From positions 1-64,000 of the forward strand of contig QCFH01000002.1 of the NCBI GenBank assembly GCA_003278345.1: 64,000 nucleotides of DNA. The letters are read 5' to 3'. Shown here piece by piece: positions 10,468 through 20,592 of the stretch (within the stretch, counting starts at the first letter, position 1; every line of letters starts with the position of its first letter). The position numbers and the translations under genes were made by a program. The stretch is from Prochlorococcus sp. AG-363-C02. GTDB taxonomy: Bacteria; Cyanobacteriota; Cyanobacteriia; PCC-6307; Cyanobiaceae. The notes below the pieces were generated by a model. It saw only the letters and a list, made by a program, of their open reading frames with translations, was not told the DNA's origin and ran no database searches.

Positions 10468-11150
10468 CTTTCTATCTTCCTGATTACCTCAAAAGCCTCA
10501 GCATAATTTAATCCTACTTGATTTCCCCTACATTTTGCTAAATTTTCAACCCCATTCATAGATCTCGAATGCGGAGCACTTCTTATTTCTGCAGAATATG
10601 CATTTAAGGCATTTAATTTATTATTCCAAAAACTAGTTATATCAATATATAAATTTGGATTAAATGAATTTGTAATAGATTTATGACCGAAATCAGTTGA
10701 AGATGGAACCTCAAATGTACGAATTTCATGCCAAATATCATTAGGTTCTGGTCTGAATGCAGTGAGTGTAGCCTCACAAACTATTCTGTGATCAATATTC
10801 AAATCAGCTGCACTATGTGTATAAATAATAGTTGGTTTAATTTTATGTTTAGCATACTCAATAAATTTAATAATCTTCAATAATGAAATGGAATCCATAG
10901 AATTGTCAGGGAAGCCCCCTGGAGCCAACCATTTAAAGCCTAAAGCGATAGAAGCTTCTTCAGCCGAATTTGCTCGATGATCAGCATTTATTTTTGAGGG
11001 TTTATCTCTTGCTCCTACTCCATCTGTCATAGACAAGGCGTATACTTCATCTCCATTTTTAACATGCCTAGATATTGTCCCGCCTAAACCTAATGTTTCA
11101 TCGTCAGTATGTGCAACTATAACCAACACTTTATTACTAGAGGTATGCAT
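10464..11150 (-). CDS. PIG-L/LmbE-family deacetylase
   Basis: 'VLVIVAHTDDETLGLGGTISRHVKNGDEVYALSMTDG' (AHxDDE metal motif), 'DLNIDHR'. Confidence 0.85.
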   Translation of the reverse strand: MHTSSNKVLVIVAHTDDETLGLGGTISRHVKNGDEVYALSMTDGVGARDKPSKINADHRANSAEEASIALGFKWLAPGGFPDNSMDSISLLKIIKFIEYAKHKIKPTIIYTHSAADLNIDHRIVCEATLTAFRPEPNDIWHEIRTFEVPSSTDFGHKSITNSFNPNLYIDITSFWNNKLNALNAYSAEIRSAPHSRSMNGVENLAKCRGNQVGLNYAEAFEVIRKIER

Positions 11151-11541
11151 TTTGTCTAAAGTAATATTGATAGTTTAGACTATTCTAATTAACTAGGCAT
11201 GGTAATATTGTTATATTGAACAAAAAATTTATAAAAATATTACTTTTATCATAATAATTATAGGTAAATCAATTGAATTTTAGATAAAGCAATAAATCAA
11301 ACGGTAATCTCTGAGGAATGATTATATTTGGTAAAGAGAAAACCTAAAAAGGATTCCATCTTTATTTCTTTTTCTGATATAAATTACTAAATTTTCAATG
11401 CTTCAAACATATTCATAGATATTAATATCAATAAAAAAAGGAATTGATTAAGAAGATTTTGAATTATAAACAAAAATAATATCAAAGGCCATGTAATTAA
11501 ATTATCATGGTAAACTAAAGAAAATTAGTGCTATTTGATAA

Positions 11542-12612
11542 GTGATGAGTTATAAACCAAAGAATTTTACTGGATTATTTATAATAAGCAACCCAAGAAT
11601 GCTTCTAGATACTTTAATACTTGGAAGAAAGTATAAGAGAGTGATCGTAATAATAACTTTATCTAAAGAACATACAGAAAATTCTAGAAAAGCAATTATC
11701 TCCGAGTTGAAAAATAATATTCCAGATATCAAAATAATTGATATTCATTTTGATAATCAGTGGTCCATATATAGAAAGGCAGCTATTGCAGAAGGAAAAA
11801 AGAAATTAAAACCCTTAATCAATCAAATAAATATAGAAAAATCAGATGTTTACTGCAGTCCAAACTGCTGTGCGATTTCTTTATTAATGTCATTGAAAAC
11901 AAAGATTAATATTCTTCAACATGGTGATCATGAAATATTCAATAATATGTTTCCCATAATTCGTAAATTATACACATTTTATAAATATGGAGAATTTTAT
12001 AAAGGCGCAAATGCATATTTTGGCTGTGTTAGACTAAAAAGATTTTTTAGATTGTTTATAAATTATCATTGTATTTGGGACGATTTTACTAATGATTATG
12101 AAAAAAGAGATGATCAAATTTATATATTACTTTGGCCTGAATCTAATGTATGGGATAACATCACAGACGAGCAAATTGAATTAGCCAACTCACTTTTAGA
12201 TTTATTCATCAACAAAACATCTATTAAAGATAATCAAATATTTATCAAATTCCATCCAAGGCAATTAGCTAAATTAAATCAGGAAAAAATTGATAAAGGT
12301 ATTAAAGAACTAAATATATATAAAGATAAATGTACTCACATAGCAAAGCTTAATAAGAATTTAGAATATTTACCTGTTGAAATGGTTTATTATTTACTAA
12401 ATCCAAAACATTTATATAGTATTGATTTTGGGTCTATGACATCATGGAATTTATCATGCCTGCCTAACACTACTAATTACAGTCTTCAATTTGAACTTAG
12501 CACTTATTTACTTAAATCTCTTAAGAAAAGACATTTATTTTCAAGATTAATACTCCATTTTATTGTTGACAAGCCGCCAATCAACCTTTATTTAAGAAAG
12601 AAAAGGTATTAA
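11542..12612 (+). CDS. hypothetical protein; possible sialyl/polysialyltransferase-like glycosyltransferase
   Basis: Overall pattern resembles polysialyltransferase-like proteins ('LFIISNPRMLLDTLIL', 'NILQHGDHEIFNN', 'FIKFHPRQ') and it sits in a nonulosonate cluster. Confidence 0.4.
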   Translation: MMSYKPKNFTGLFIISNPRMLLDTLILGRKYKRVIVIITLSKEHTENSRKAIISELKNNIPDIKIIDIHFDNQWSIYRKAAIAEGKKKLKPLINQINIEKSDVYCSPNCCAISLLMSLKTKINILQHGDHEIFNNMFPIIRKLYTFYKYGEFYKGANAYFGCVRLKRFFRLFINYHCIWDDFTNDYEKRDDQIYILLWPESNVWDNITDEQIELANSLLDLFINKTSIKDNQIFIKFHPRQLAKLNQEKIDKGIKELNIYKDKCTHIAKLNKNLEYLPVEMVYYLLNPKHLYSIDFGSMTSWNLSCLPNTTNYSLQFELSTYLLKSLKKRHLFSRLILHFIVDKPPINLYLRKKRY

Positions 12613-12789
12613 ACTAATAATAAGGATATTCTTATAAATAATTTACTTAAGTAGAAGAATTAACTAGCCAAAATTAAATTATAGATCTTTGAATCTCCTT
12701 GAAAAATTTAGTTTCCTTATTTATAAGCTAGTTTTATTAAAAAGAATAAAAAGATTTAACATTTCTAAATTATGATATAAAATATAAAA

Positions 12790-12826
12790 ATTTTAATGCT
12801 ACTTAAGACTTAAGTAGCATTAAAAT
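12790..12826. repeat. perfect inverted repeat, 18-bp arms with 1-nt centre
   Basis: ATTTTAATGCTACTTAAG-A-CTTAAGTAGCATTAAAAT. Confidence 0.9.
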
Positions 12827-12919
12827 CAAATTAATTAATCTTAATGAAATAAGAAATTTTTAAACAACCTTTTTACTTGAACTCGATCAGCTGATAGAAT
12901 TTAATGAATTTAATCTATT

Positions 12920-13765
12920 ATGCTAGAAAGGACTGATATTTTGCCGAGTAATTTTAATTACTTGGATTATCTAAATGAATTCGGATTAGCCGAACTAGTA
13001 GGGAATGCGACAATCCCAAAAGAGATTGAATCAAAAACAATACATCCTCCTTTATTTTCTGTTGATCAAAATAACAAAACGCCCTTTCCTGTTGAATATG
13101 ATGACTTAATTAGACTGCACTATCTTGCTTGCTCAAGAAAAGTTACGACAATACTTGAATTTGGACTTGGTAAAAGCACATCGATTCTAGGTAATGCTTT
13201 ATTTAATAATAAGAAAAGATATTATAAATACACCTCATCAAAGTTAAGAAGAGGCAACTTATATCAATGTTATTCTGTTGATAATTATCAATCCTGGATA
13301 GATGAATGCAAGAGAATCATTCCAAAAGATCTTTTAGAAAATAAGATTATTAATATAGAATTAAGCACAGTAATCACTGGTCAGTTTCAAGACAAAATAT
13401 GTACGTATTATGATCCATTACCAAATATATGCCCTGATTTTATTTACTTAGATGGGCCTGATCAGTTCTCTGCTAAAGGAGATATAAGAGGCCTGAGTAC
13501 AAAGCATCAAGACAGAATGCCCATGGCAGCTGATATTCTATCAATCGAACATTTTCTTCAGCCAGGTACATTAATTGTTGTAGATGGTCGAACAGCAAAT
13601 GCTCGATTTCTTTTAACTAACTTACAAAGGAAATGGGGATACTATCATTCTGAAGATTGGGATCAACATTTTTTTGAATTACAAGAAATACCTCTAGGTA
13701 TTTACAATAAAAATATGATTGATCATTGTCTAGGTGAAGAATATTACCAAAGACTTGGTAGATAA
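12920..13765 (+). CDS. hypothetical protein with class I methyltransferase-like features
   Basis: 'TTILEFGLGKSTSILGNALF', 'DFIYLDGPDQFSAKGD', 'LIVVDGRTANARFL'. Confidence 0.5.
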   Translation: MLERTDILPSNFNYLDYLNEFGLAELVGNATIPKEIESKTIHPPLFSVDQNNKTPFPVEYDDLIRLHYLACSRKVTTILEFGLGKSTSILGNALFNNKKRYYKYTSSKLRRGNLYQCYSVDNYQSWIDECKRIIPKDLLENKIINIELSTVITGQFQDKICTYYDPLPNICPDFIYLDGPDQFSAKGDIRGLSTKHQDRMPMAADILSIEHFLQPGTLIVVDGRTANARFLLTNLQRKWGYYHSEDWDQHFFELQEIPLGIYNKNMIDHCLGEEYYQRLGR

Positions 13766-13904
13766 TCAAAAATAGTGGAATAAAAATAATTCTATTAATA
13801 AATTTGATATTTAATTATTTTCTGCAAGCTAAATTATATTTATCTAGTCAATTTTATAAATTAACCTATATTTATTTCTTAATAAAATAAAAACGATTTA
13901 CAGT

Positions 13905-14630
13905 CTAGTTAAAAATTCTATTATATAAATTAGGATCTTTATAGAGCTGATAATCTAAAAAATCAAAATCCTCTTCAATATCTATTTCCTGAGTAACAGG
14001 AGTAATAAAAGGAATGCAGTAATTACCATGAATAGACTTATTATCTCGAATGAAATCTGCTGATAACAAGTCAATATAACCATTTGCTATATAAGTTGGA
14101 GGGAAACTTTGTCTAGGATTGTTTACACTATCTAAGTCTGCATTTATTAATCCAAGTTCTTTTAACCTTCCATCTTTTGTGATTTCCAAACTTTTATATG
14201 CTGATTCAGCCATTGGATGAATAGAACGAAGTGATGTTGCATTATTATTTTTTTTAAAAACTTCTATCGCCTCGTCCATAAGCAAAGGGTCTCTAAAAGG
14301 AGTCGTAGGACGGATATGTGCAATAATTTGAGGATTGTCATTATTTTCACTAAACCAATCAAGAGCATGAGCTACAAACTCATAATCAGTTGATGTATCT
14401 GTTGATATTTCTTTTGGGCGCAAGAATGGAACCATAGCACCTAAATTTATAGCAATGTTTTTATAATCCTCGGAATCAGTAGAAACATAAACTTTATCAA
14501 TCAATTGACTTTTGATACAGGCTTTAATTGACCATTCCAACAAACAATGTCCTGACAGTTTCCTTATATTTTTGTCAGGTACTCCTTTTGATCCAGACCT
14601 TGCAGGTATTATTGCGATAGTTAAAGCCAA
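13905..14630 (-). CDS. neuA: acylneuraminate (CMP-nonulosonate) cytidylyltransferase
   Basis: 'IAIIPARSGSKGVPDKNIRKLSGHCLLEWSIKA', 'VYVSTDSEDY', 'HIRPTTPFRDP'. Confidence 0.88.
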   Translation of the reverse strand: MALTIAIIPARSGSKGVPDKNIRKLSGHCLLEWSIKACIKSQLIDKVYVSTDSEDYKNIAINLGAMVPFLRPKEISTDTSTDYEFVAHALDWFSENNDNPQIIAHIRPTTPFRDPLLMDEAIEVFKKNNNATSLRSIHPMAESAYKSLEITKDGRLKELGLINADLDSVNNPRQSFPPTYIANGYIDLLSADFIRDNKSIHGNYCIPFITPVTQEIDIEEDFDFLDYQLYKDPNLYNRIFN

Positions 14631-14929
14631 TTGATTATCCCATTAAGACTTTGCAGTTATTTTATTATAAAACAAAAAAGTTTTTTTGCATCAAAAATAA
14701 ATATTTAAAATGAGAATTTAATAATTTCTTTTTATTGAAAGTATGATTCTTAATCCATAAAAATACATCGTAGGATTATATTAATGTCTCATAAAACTTT
14801 ATCCTATTTATCTAATTATTTTTTTAATAATAGCCTAATTATGTAAATCTTAATAACATAAATATCTTTATTAGTTAAACCACAGAAGATAATTTATTTA
14901 TATTTTATAAAAGTGCTCGTTCATTCAAG

Positions 14930-15763
14930 TTACCAAATTGATCTTCCACCATCCATTACCAGGTTATGCCCATTCATATAGGAAGATGCTTCGGAACATA
15001 GGAATTGAATAGAAGATTTATATTCATCATTTTTCGCCATCCTGCCTAAAGGTATAAGTGAAGATAACTTAGCAACAAAATCATCAGGCTGACTTGTATA
15101 TACTCCACCAGGAGAAAGTGAATTACATCTAATATTATATCCTAACCAATAAGTAGCTAAGTATTTAGTTAATCCAATTAAACCTGATTTGACTACTGAA
15201 TAAGTTACAGGCTTAACGGGCTGATTATCATCTCTTAATCCTGATTGCTTATATATTCTCTGATCAGGTGCAATAACAGAAAGGTCAGATGCAATGTTTA
15301 AAATACATCCACCAGCCTTATTCTTAGCCATCTCATTCCCAAAAATTTTGCTACAAAGAAATGCTCCAGTTAGCCCAACTGCAATTTGTTTATCCCATTC
15401 CTGAACAGAGAAATTTTCTAACCTTGATGAACTTTTAAGGTTAGAATCTTTGTCTATCTTAGGGTTAACTGCTGCATTATTTATTAAAATATTTATTGCT
15501 ATATTCTTATTTAATAAATCTAAGTTAACATCCATTATTGATTTCTCAGAAGTAACATCCATACGATAAATAAATATAGATGAGGATGAATATTCCTTCA
15601 TAAGAGAATTCTGAACTCTTTGTAAATTAGGAAAGTCAATATCGGTTAATACGACAATTGCTCCACACTCTAATAACGCCAAAGCATGCTGGATTCCAAG
15701 CAATCCAGAAGCTCCTGTTATTAAAGCTGTCTTCCCTTTTAAATTGAAATTACTATTATTCAT
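14930..15763 (-). CDS. SDR-family oxidoreductase
   Basis: 'TALITGASGLLGIQHALAL', 'INILINNAAVNPK', 'YSVVKSGLIGLTKYLA', C-term 'NGHNLVMDGG'. Confidence 0.85.
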   Translation of the reverse strand: MNNSNFNLKGKTALITGASGLLGIQHALALLECGAIVVLTDIDFPNLQRVQNSLMKEYSSSSIFIYRMDVTSEKSIMDVNLDLLNKNIAINILINNAAVNPKIDKDSNLKSSSRLENFSVQEWDKQIAVGLTGAFLCSKIFGNEMAKNKAGGCILNIASDLSVIAPDQRIYKQSGLRDDNQPVKPVTYSVVKSGLIGLTKYLATYWLGYNIRCNSLSPGGVYTSQPDDFVAKLSSLIPLGRMAKNDEYKSSIQFLCSEASSYMNGHNLVMDGGRSIW

Positions 15764-17142
15764 TCAATAATTTCTATAATTTCTTTAATTGAATCATTTA
15801 GTACATTAATACCTTCTAAAAGTGCTTCATCTGTAATAACAAGAGGTGGACCTAACTTTATTGATTCTCTACCAGTATGAACTACAAGTAAACCTTTCTG
15901 CATACACCTCTCAGCAACTCTACTACTAAATATTTTATCAGGTTTATGAGTATTGGGACATTTAAATAATATTGCAGCAATCAGACCTTTACCAAATACA
16001 TAACTAACCCTTTCTGGGTATTGAAATTTTATTCTTTTTAACTCATCAAACAAAATCTTTTCTTTTCTATTTGTTTCTCTAATTAAATCTCTTTCTCCAA
16101 TCTCGTCCAAAACAGCTAGTCCTGCAGCACAAACAAGTGGATTCGCTGAGTGAGTACTACTCATATTCCCAACATCTGGAAGATCCATAATTTCCTTACT
16201 TCCCAAAACTCCAGAAAGTGGGACTCCTCCTCCCATTCCTTTACCAACACATATCAAATCAGGTACAACATCATAATGCTCAAAACCAAATTTCTTCCCC
16301 GTTCTACCAAAGCCAGACTGCATTTCATCAAAAGTGAGTAATATATTATTTCTCCTGCAGATATCTGATATTGCTGAAACAAAATTCTTGGGATAAAAAA
16401 TAGCCCCCCACCCCTGAAATGTCTCAAGATTAAATCCACAGATATCATTTTCTATATTTATTCCTTTCTTCTTCAAATTTTCAATTGCACTCATTAGAAA
16501 ATCTACACTATTTTCATTATTAACAACCCATGGATATGGAAATGGTATATGGTGAATATCTTTATCTTGGTAACCTATCCATTCTTTCTGATTCAAATTT
16601 CCGCTCATCATCTGAGCACCAAGAGTCCGTCCATGCCAATTATTTTCTACACATATTATTCCCAACCGTTTCTTTCCAACTTTTTGACCATTCATTCTCA
16701 TTAATTTCAATGCTGCTTCAGTAGATTCAGTCCCCGCAGATAATAAAAATGCTTTTTCAAAAGGTTTACCTGCAAAATCAATTAACTTTTCTAAATAATT
16801 TGCACGAATCTTATTAGCATATGCATAACAACTAAAAAGAGGATTATCTAAAGTAGATTTAATTGCTTTAGATACACGACTATTTGAATGTCCAACATTT
16901 GCAACAAAAATTGTAGATGTAAAATCAATCCAACAATTGCCTGCAATATCATAAACCCTATGACCTTTTGCTTTTTCCCAGACAATTGGTAACTGACCAT
17001 GCATTGATCTTGACTCAACAACCTCAAGTCGATTAAGAATCTCCCTAGTTCCAGGTGCAGGTATCTTAGTCTTAATTAATATATTTTTAGTTTTTAAGGG
17101 TTTAACAGCCTGTGGCTCAAGGTGAAATTTGTAATTTGACAT
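15760..17142 (-). CDS. class III PLP-dependent aminotransferase
   Basis: 'FLLSAGTESTEAALKLMR', 'NNWHGRTLGAQMMSG', 'LLTFDEMQSGFGRTGKKFGFEHYDVVPDLICVGKGMGGG'. Confidence 0.88.
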   Translation of the reverse strand: MSNYKFHLEPQAVKPLKTKNILIKTKIPAPGTREILNRLEVVESRSMHGQLPIVWEKAKGHRVYDIAGNCWIDFTSTIFVANVGHSNSRVSKAIKSTLDNPLFSCYAYANKIRANYLEKLIDFAGKPFEKAFLLSAGTESTEAALKLMRMNGQKVGKKRLGIICVENNWHGRTLGAQMMSGNLNQKEWIGYQDKDIHHIPFPYPWVVNNENSVDFLMSAIENLKKKGINIENDICGFNLETFQGWGAIFYPKNFVSAISDICRRNNILLTFDEMQSGFGRTGKKFGFEHYDVVPDLICVGKGMGGGVPLSGVLGSKEIMDLPDVGNMSSTHSANPLVCAAGLAVLDEIGERDLIRETNRKEKILFDELKRIKFQYPERVSYVFGKGLIAAILFKCPNTHKPDKIFSSRVAERCMQKGLLVVHTGRESIKLGPPLVITDEALLEGINVLNDSIKEIIEIIE

Positions 17143-17465
17143 AAATATTACTTGATTTTTAATTAAATAATCTTTGGGAGATTCTCATATACTTTTTATT
17201 ATAATCACAATTATCAATTAAAACTGTAAAACATCTTCAAACTATACATTCTACATTTGACTGATCATTACATATCAATGCTGTAAATAATTTACAAATA
17301 ATAATAAAGTTCAAAACTATCGTCACTAAACTATATAAATCAAAGAGGATTATGTGGATAACAAAAAAAATCATAGTAAAGAAAAAAGAATTTATCAAGT
17401 AAAACCTTTATCAATTGTTCATTTATAACTAAGATGCTGTAAGTTTAAAACTAGGTTAATTTCTA

Positions 17466-18323
17466 TTGATGAATAGTAAGCTTGGTTTTATGCAAGGTCG
17501 CCTTTCAGAAATTGTTGATGGCAAGATTCAATCATTCCCTTGGTTAGAATGGGAAGATGAGTTTAAGAAGGCAAGAGAGATATCTCTTAATTTAATGGAA
17601 TGGACATTAGATCATGAAAGGTTAAGTGAAAACCCATTAATGACAAAACCAGGACGAGAAAGAATCACTCAATTAAGTCATAAAAATAATATACGCATTG
17701 AATCAATAACTGGAGATTGTTTTATGCAAGAACCTTTTTGGAGAAAGAAAGATTTAGAAATTCAAAATATATTAAAAAAAAGCTTTATTGAAGTCTGTAA
17801 TTCTTCATCAAGTCTAGGAATAAAATACATAGTTGTGCCAATAGTTGACAATGGAAAAATTGAGAATGAAGTTGAAGAAAAGAGATTAATTAATTTTTTA
17901 TTAGAGCATGAATTATTCTTAAAAAAGAAAAGATTATGTATTCTTTTTGAATCAGATAAACCTCCCAAAGATTTAGCGAGATTGATAAATAAATTACCTC
18001 GAAACTTATTTGGAATTAATTATGATATTGGGAATAGTGCATCTCTAGGATTTAATCCAGAGGAAGAAATTTCTACATATGGTGATCGAATATACAATGT
18101 GCATATAAAAGACAGATTAAAAGCAGGTGTTACTGTTCCTCTTGGTTCAGGTAATGCTGATTTTCAAAAAGTTTTCCAATGCTTGGAAAAACAAAAATAT
18201 AAAGGCAACTTTATTTTACAAACTGCTAGAGCTAAAGATGGGAATCATTTAGATTCAATTGTCAAATATAAAAAATTAATAATAGAATATCTTAAAGAAT
18301 TTAAAACCTTTGGTATATTTTAA
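17466..18323 (+). CDS. xylose-isomerase-like TIM-barrel sugar isomerase/epimerase
   Basis: 'LGFMQGRLSEIVDGKIQSFPWLEWEDEF', 'FGINYDIGNSASLGFNPEEEI...IYNVHIKDR'. Confidence 0.7.
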   Translation: MMNSKLGFMQGRLSEIVDGKIQSFPWLEWEDEFKKAREISLNLMEWTLDHERLSENPLMTKPGRERITQLSHKNNIRIESITGDCFMQEPFWRKKDLEIQNILKKSFIEVCNSSSSLGIKYIVVPIVDNGKIENEVEEKRLINFLLEHELFLKKKRLCILFESDKPPKDLARLINKLPRNLFGINYDIGNSASLGFNPEEEISTYGDRIYNVHIKDRLKAGVTVPLGSGNADFQKVFQCLEKQKYKGNFILQTARAKDGNHLDSIVKYKKLIIEYLKEFKTFGIF

Positions 18324-18362
18324 TTAACTTATAATTATTTATCAATAGGTTATATCATCTAT

Positions 18363-19118
18363 ATGAATCTAAACCTCTCAGGCAAGAAAGCTTTGATTAC
18401 TGGATCCAGCCAAGGAATTGGATTTTTTATTGCTAAGGCACTTAATAAACAAGGTTGTGATGTTGTATTAAATTCAAGAAACTCTTTGTCTTTAGAAAAA
18501 GCTTTAAAAGATATACCTGGATCAAAAGGTTTTGTTGCAGACATTAGTTCCTTTGAAGGTGCTAAGTACCTTATAGAAAAAACTATTGAATCTATAAAAT
18601 CACTTGATATATTAATTTGCAATGTAGGCAATGGGAAATCAGTACCCCCTGGTAATGAATCTCCAGAAGAATGGCAGAAAGTTTTTGCAAATAATCTTTG
18701 GAGTACGACAAATATGGTTGAAGCAAGTTGGGATCTATTATCAAAAAACAAAGGTGTGGTCGTATGTATTTCATCTATCTGTGGAATTGAAGTAATACCG
18801 TCTGCACCAATTACTTACTCAACTGCAAAAGCTGCTCTTAATCATTATGTTAAATCTATTTCAAAACCACTAGGAAAGCATGGGGTAAGGATAAATGCAA
18901 TCGCCCCAGGAAATATTTTGTTTGAGGGTTCTGTATGGGATAAAAAAATAAAAAAGAATCCTAAAGGAGTAGAGACAATGCTAAAGAAAGAAGTATCTTT
19001 GAATAAGATCGGTCATCCAAGTCACATAGCAGATTTGAGCTGTTATTTATGTTCTCCTTTGTCATCATTCACAACTGGATCAATCTGGACAGTGGATGGG
19101 GGGCAAGTAAGAAGTTGA
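18363..19118 (+). CDS. SDR-family oxidoreductase
   Basis: 'KALITGSSQGIGFFIAKALNKQG', 'YSTAKAALNHYVKS', 'GSIWTVDGGQ'. Confidence 0.85.
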   Translation: MNLNLSGKKALITGSSQGIGFFIAKALNKQGCDVVLNSRNSLSLEKALKDIPGSKGFVADISSFEGAKYLIEKTIESIKSLDILICNVGNGKSVPPGNESPEEWQKVFANNLWSTTNMVEASWDLLSKNKGVVVCISSICGIEVIPSAPITYSTAKAALNHYVKSISKPLGKHGVRINAIAPGNILFEGSVWDKKIKKNPKGVETMLKKEVSLNKIGHPSHIADLSCYLCSPLSSFTTGSIWTVDGGQVRS

Positions 19119-19168
19119 CTTAAAATAGCCAATTATCATACTTATTTATCAAATAAAGATAATAATAA

Positions 19169-19618
19169 ATGTTCCTACTTCGACACATTGCAATAGTCTG
19201 TAAAGGAGATATAGGGATCCTCATGGAATTCTATAAGTCTTTATTTAATCCAATAAAAATAATCATAAGCGAAGAGTCGGGAGCACAAGTTGAAGAGATT
19301 ACTGGTATTAAAGGAATATCAATTATAACCTGTAAAATGACTACTAAAGATTTAGTTTTAGAGTTGATTTCATATAAAAACCCAACGGCAAAAATATTTA
19401 TCCATGAATCTCCAGCTTTTTCTGGATTTAATCATATTGCATTTACCGTAGACGACTTCCAAGAAGCAAAGAAAATACTAAAAAAAAGTGGAGGGACTAT
19501 TCTTAGCGAAGGTATTACAAGTTACAATGATAAAATTAAAAATGCAGCATATACTTTAGATCCTGAAGGAAATATTTTAGAAATTGTAGAAGAAAGAATC
19601 AATAATAATAAAATATAA
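19169..19618 (+). CDS. VOC/glyoxalase-superfamily protein
   Basis: 'LLRHIAIVCKGDIGILMEFYKSLF', 'SGFNHIAFTVDDFQEAKKIL', 'AAYTLDPEGNILEIVEE'. Confidence 0.75.
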   Translation: MFLLRHIAIVCKGDIGILMEFYKSLFNPIKIIISEESGAQVEEITGIKGISIITCKMTTKDLVLELISYKNPTAKIFIHESPAFSGFNHIAFTVDDFQEAKKILKKSGGTILSEGITSYNDKIKNAAYTLDPEGNILEIVEERINNNKI

Positions 19619-19650
19619 TTAATAGAATAATCTAAATAGATTTAAGTAAT

Positions 19651-20577
19651 TTATGTTATCGCTATATTCTTGTATTCTTCTTCATTTAGCAGAGTCCTTA
19701 AAGAATCAAATATAAATAAATGATGATATAATGAACTTCTAATATCAGGTAAGTTAGGATTAACTCCCTGAAGAATTTGCTCTATTGATTCAGTCGCATG
19801 TACTGATAAATGAGGGATATAACTTTCATCATCTTTAGTGTATAACTTAGGGTGATCATAAATATATGATTTTATATTAGTATTTTTTTCAACGTTAATG
19901 ATTAATAATCCAGGCTGAAACATCGTATCTATATCAACAAATCTAAGATAAAATTTATCATCTGGTGTTTGAAAATGTAATACACCCTTGAATTCTTTGT
20001 ACCCCTTTCGCTTACTCTCAATTAATCTAGAACAAAATGATTTCTCTAGATTAAGAATCAAATTATTTATATTTAATAATTCACAGATTAAATCAATAAA
20101 ATGAACCCCATTACATAATATTCCCCAATTACTACCGTTAACCTCAACCCCACTAATACCTCTTTCAACTAAATTCTTGAAGGAAGTTTTCCTCATCCAC
20201 TGATTTACATAGACTGAATTTTTATAAGATAAAAGCATTTCCGATGCCCTTCTGAAGATTTTTTCATTAGGAAAAAGAAATTTTTCAAGAAGTAACTTAC
20301 CTTTATAGTTTTTGTTTATTAATTTCTCAACGATACCAAACCTTTGGTTGGAATTAGTGGATACAATAATTAGATCTGAATTTATTACTGATTTATCTAT
20401 CTTTGAAGAAGTAATGATTTCAATATCATTTATATTTTCAATTGAATTTATTCTTGGCTGAAGATTTGATATACAAAGTTCTATTAAAATAATTTTTTTT
20501 ATGCACTGTAATTTTAGAGCAGCCTGCAAATGTCTAAAACCAATATTTCCAACACCAATTATTGAAATTGTATACAT
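19651..20577 (-). CDS. Gfo/Idh/MocA-like NAD(P)-binding oxidoreductase
   Basis: 'TISIIGVGNIGFRHLQAALKL', 'DLIIVSTNSNQRFGIVEKLINKNYKGKLLLEKFLF'. Confidence 0.65.
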   Translation of the reverse strand: MYTISIIGVGNIGFRHLQAALKLQCIKKIILIELCISNLQPRINSIENINDIEIITSSKIDKSVINSDLIIVSTNSNQRFGIVEKLINKNYKGKLLLEKFLFPNEKIFRRASEMLLSYKNSVYVNQWMRKTSFKNLVERGISGVEVNGSNWGILCNGVHFIDLICELLNINNLILNLEKSFCSRLIESKRKGYKEFKGVLHFQTPDDKFYLRFVDIDTMFQPGLLIINVEKNTNIKSYIYDHPKLYTKDDESYIPHLSVHATESIEQILQGVNPNLPDIRSSLYHHLFIFDSLRTLLNEEEYKNIAIT

Positions 20578-20592
20578 TTTTTTATCCTAGGA

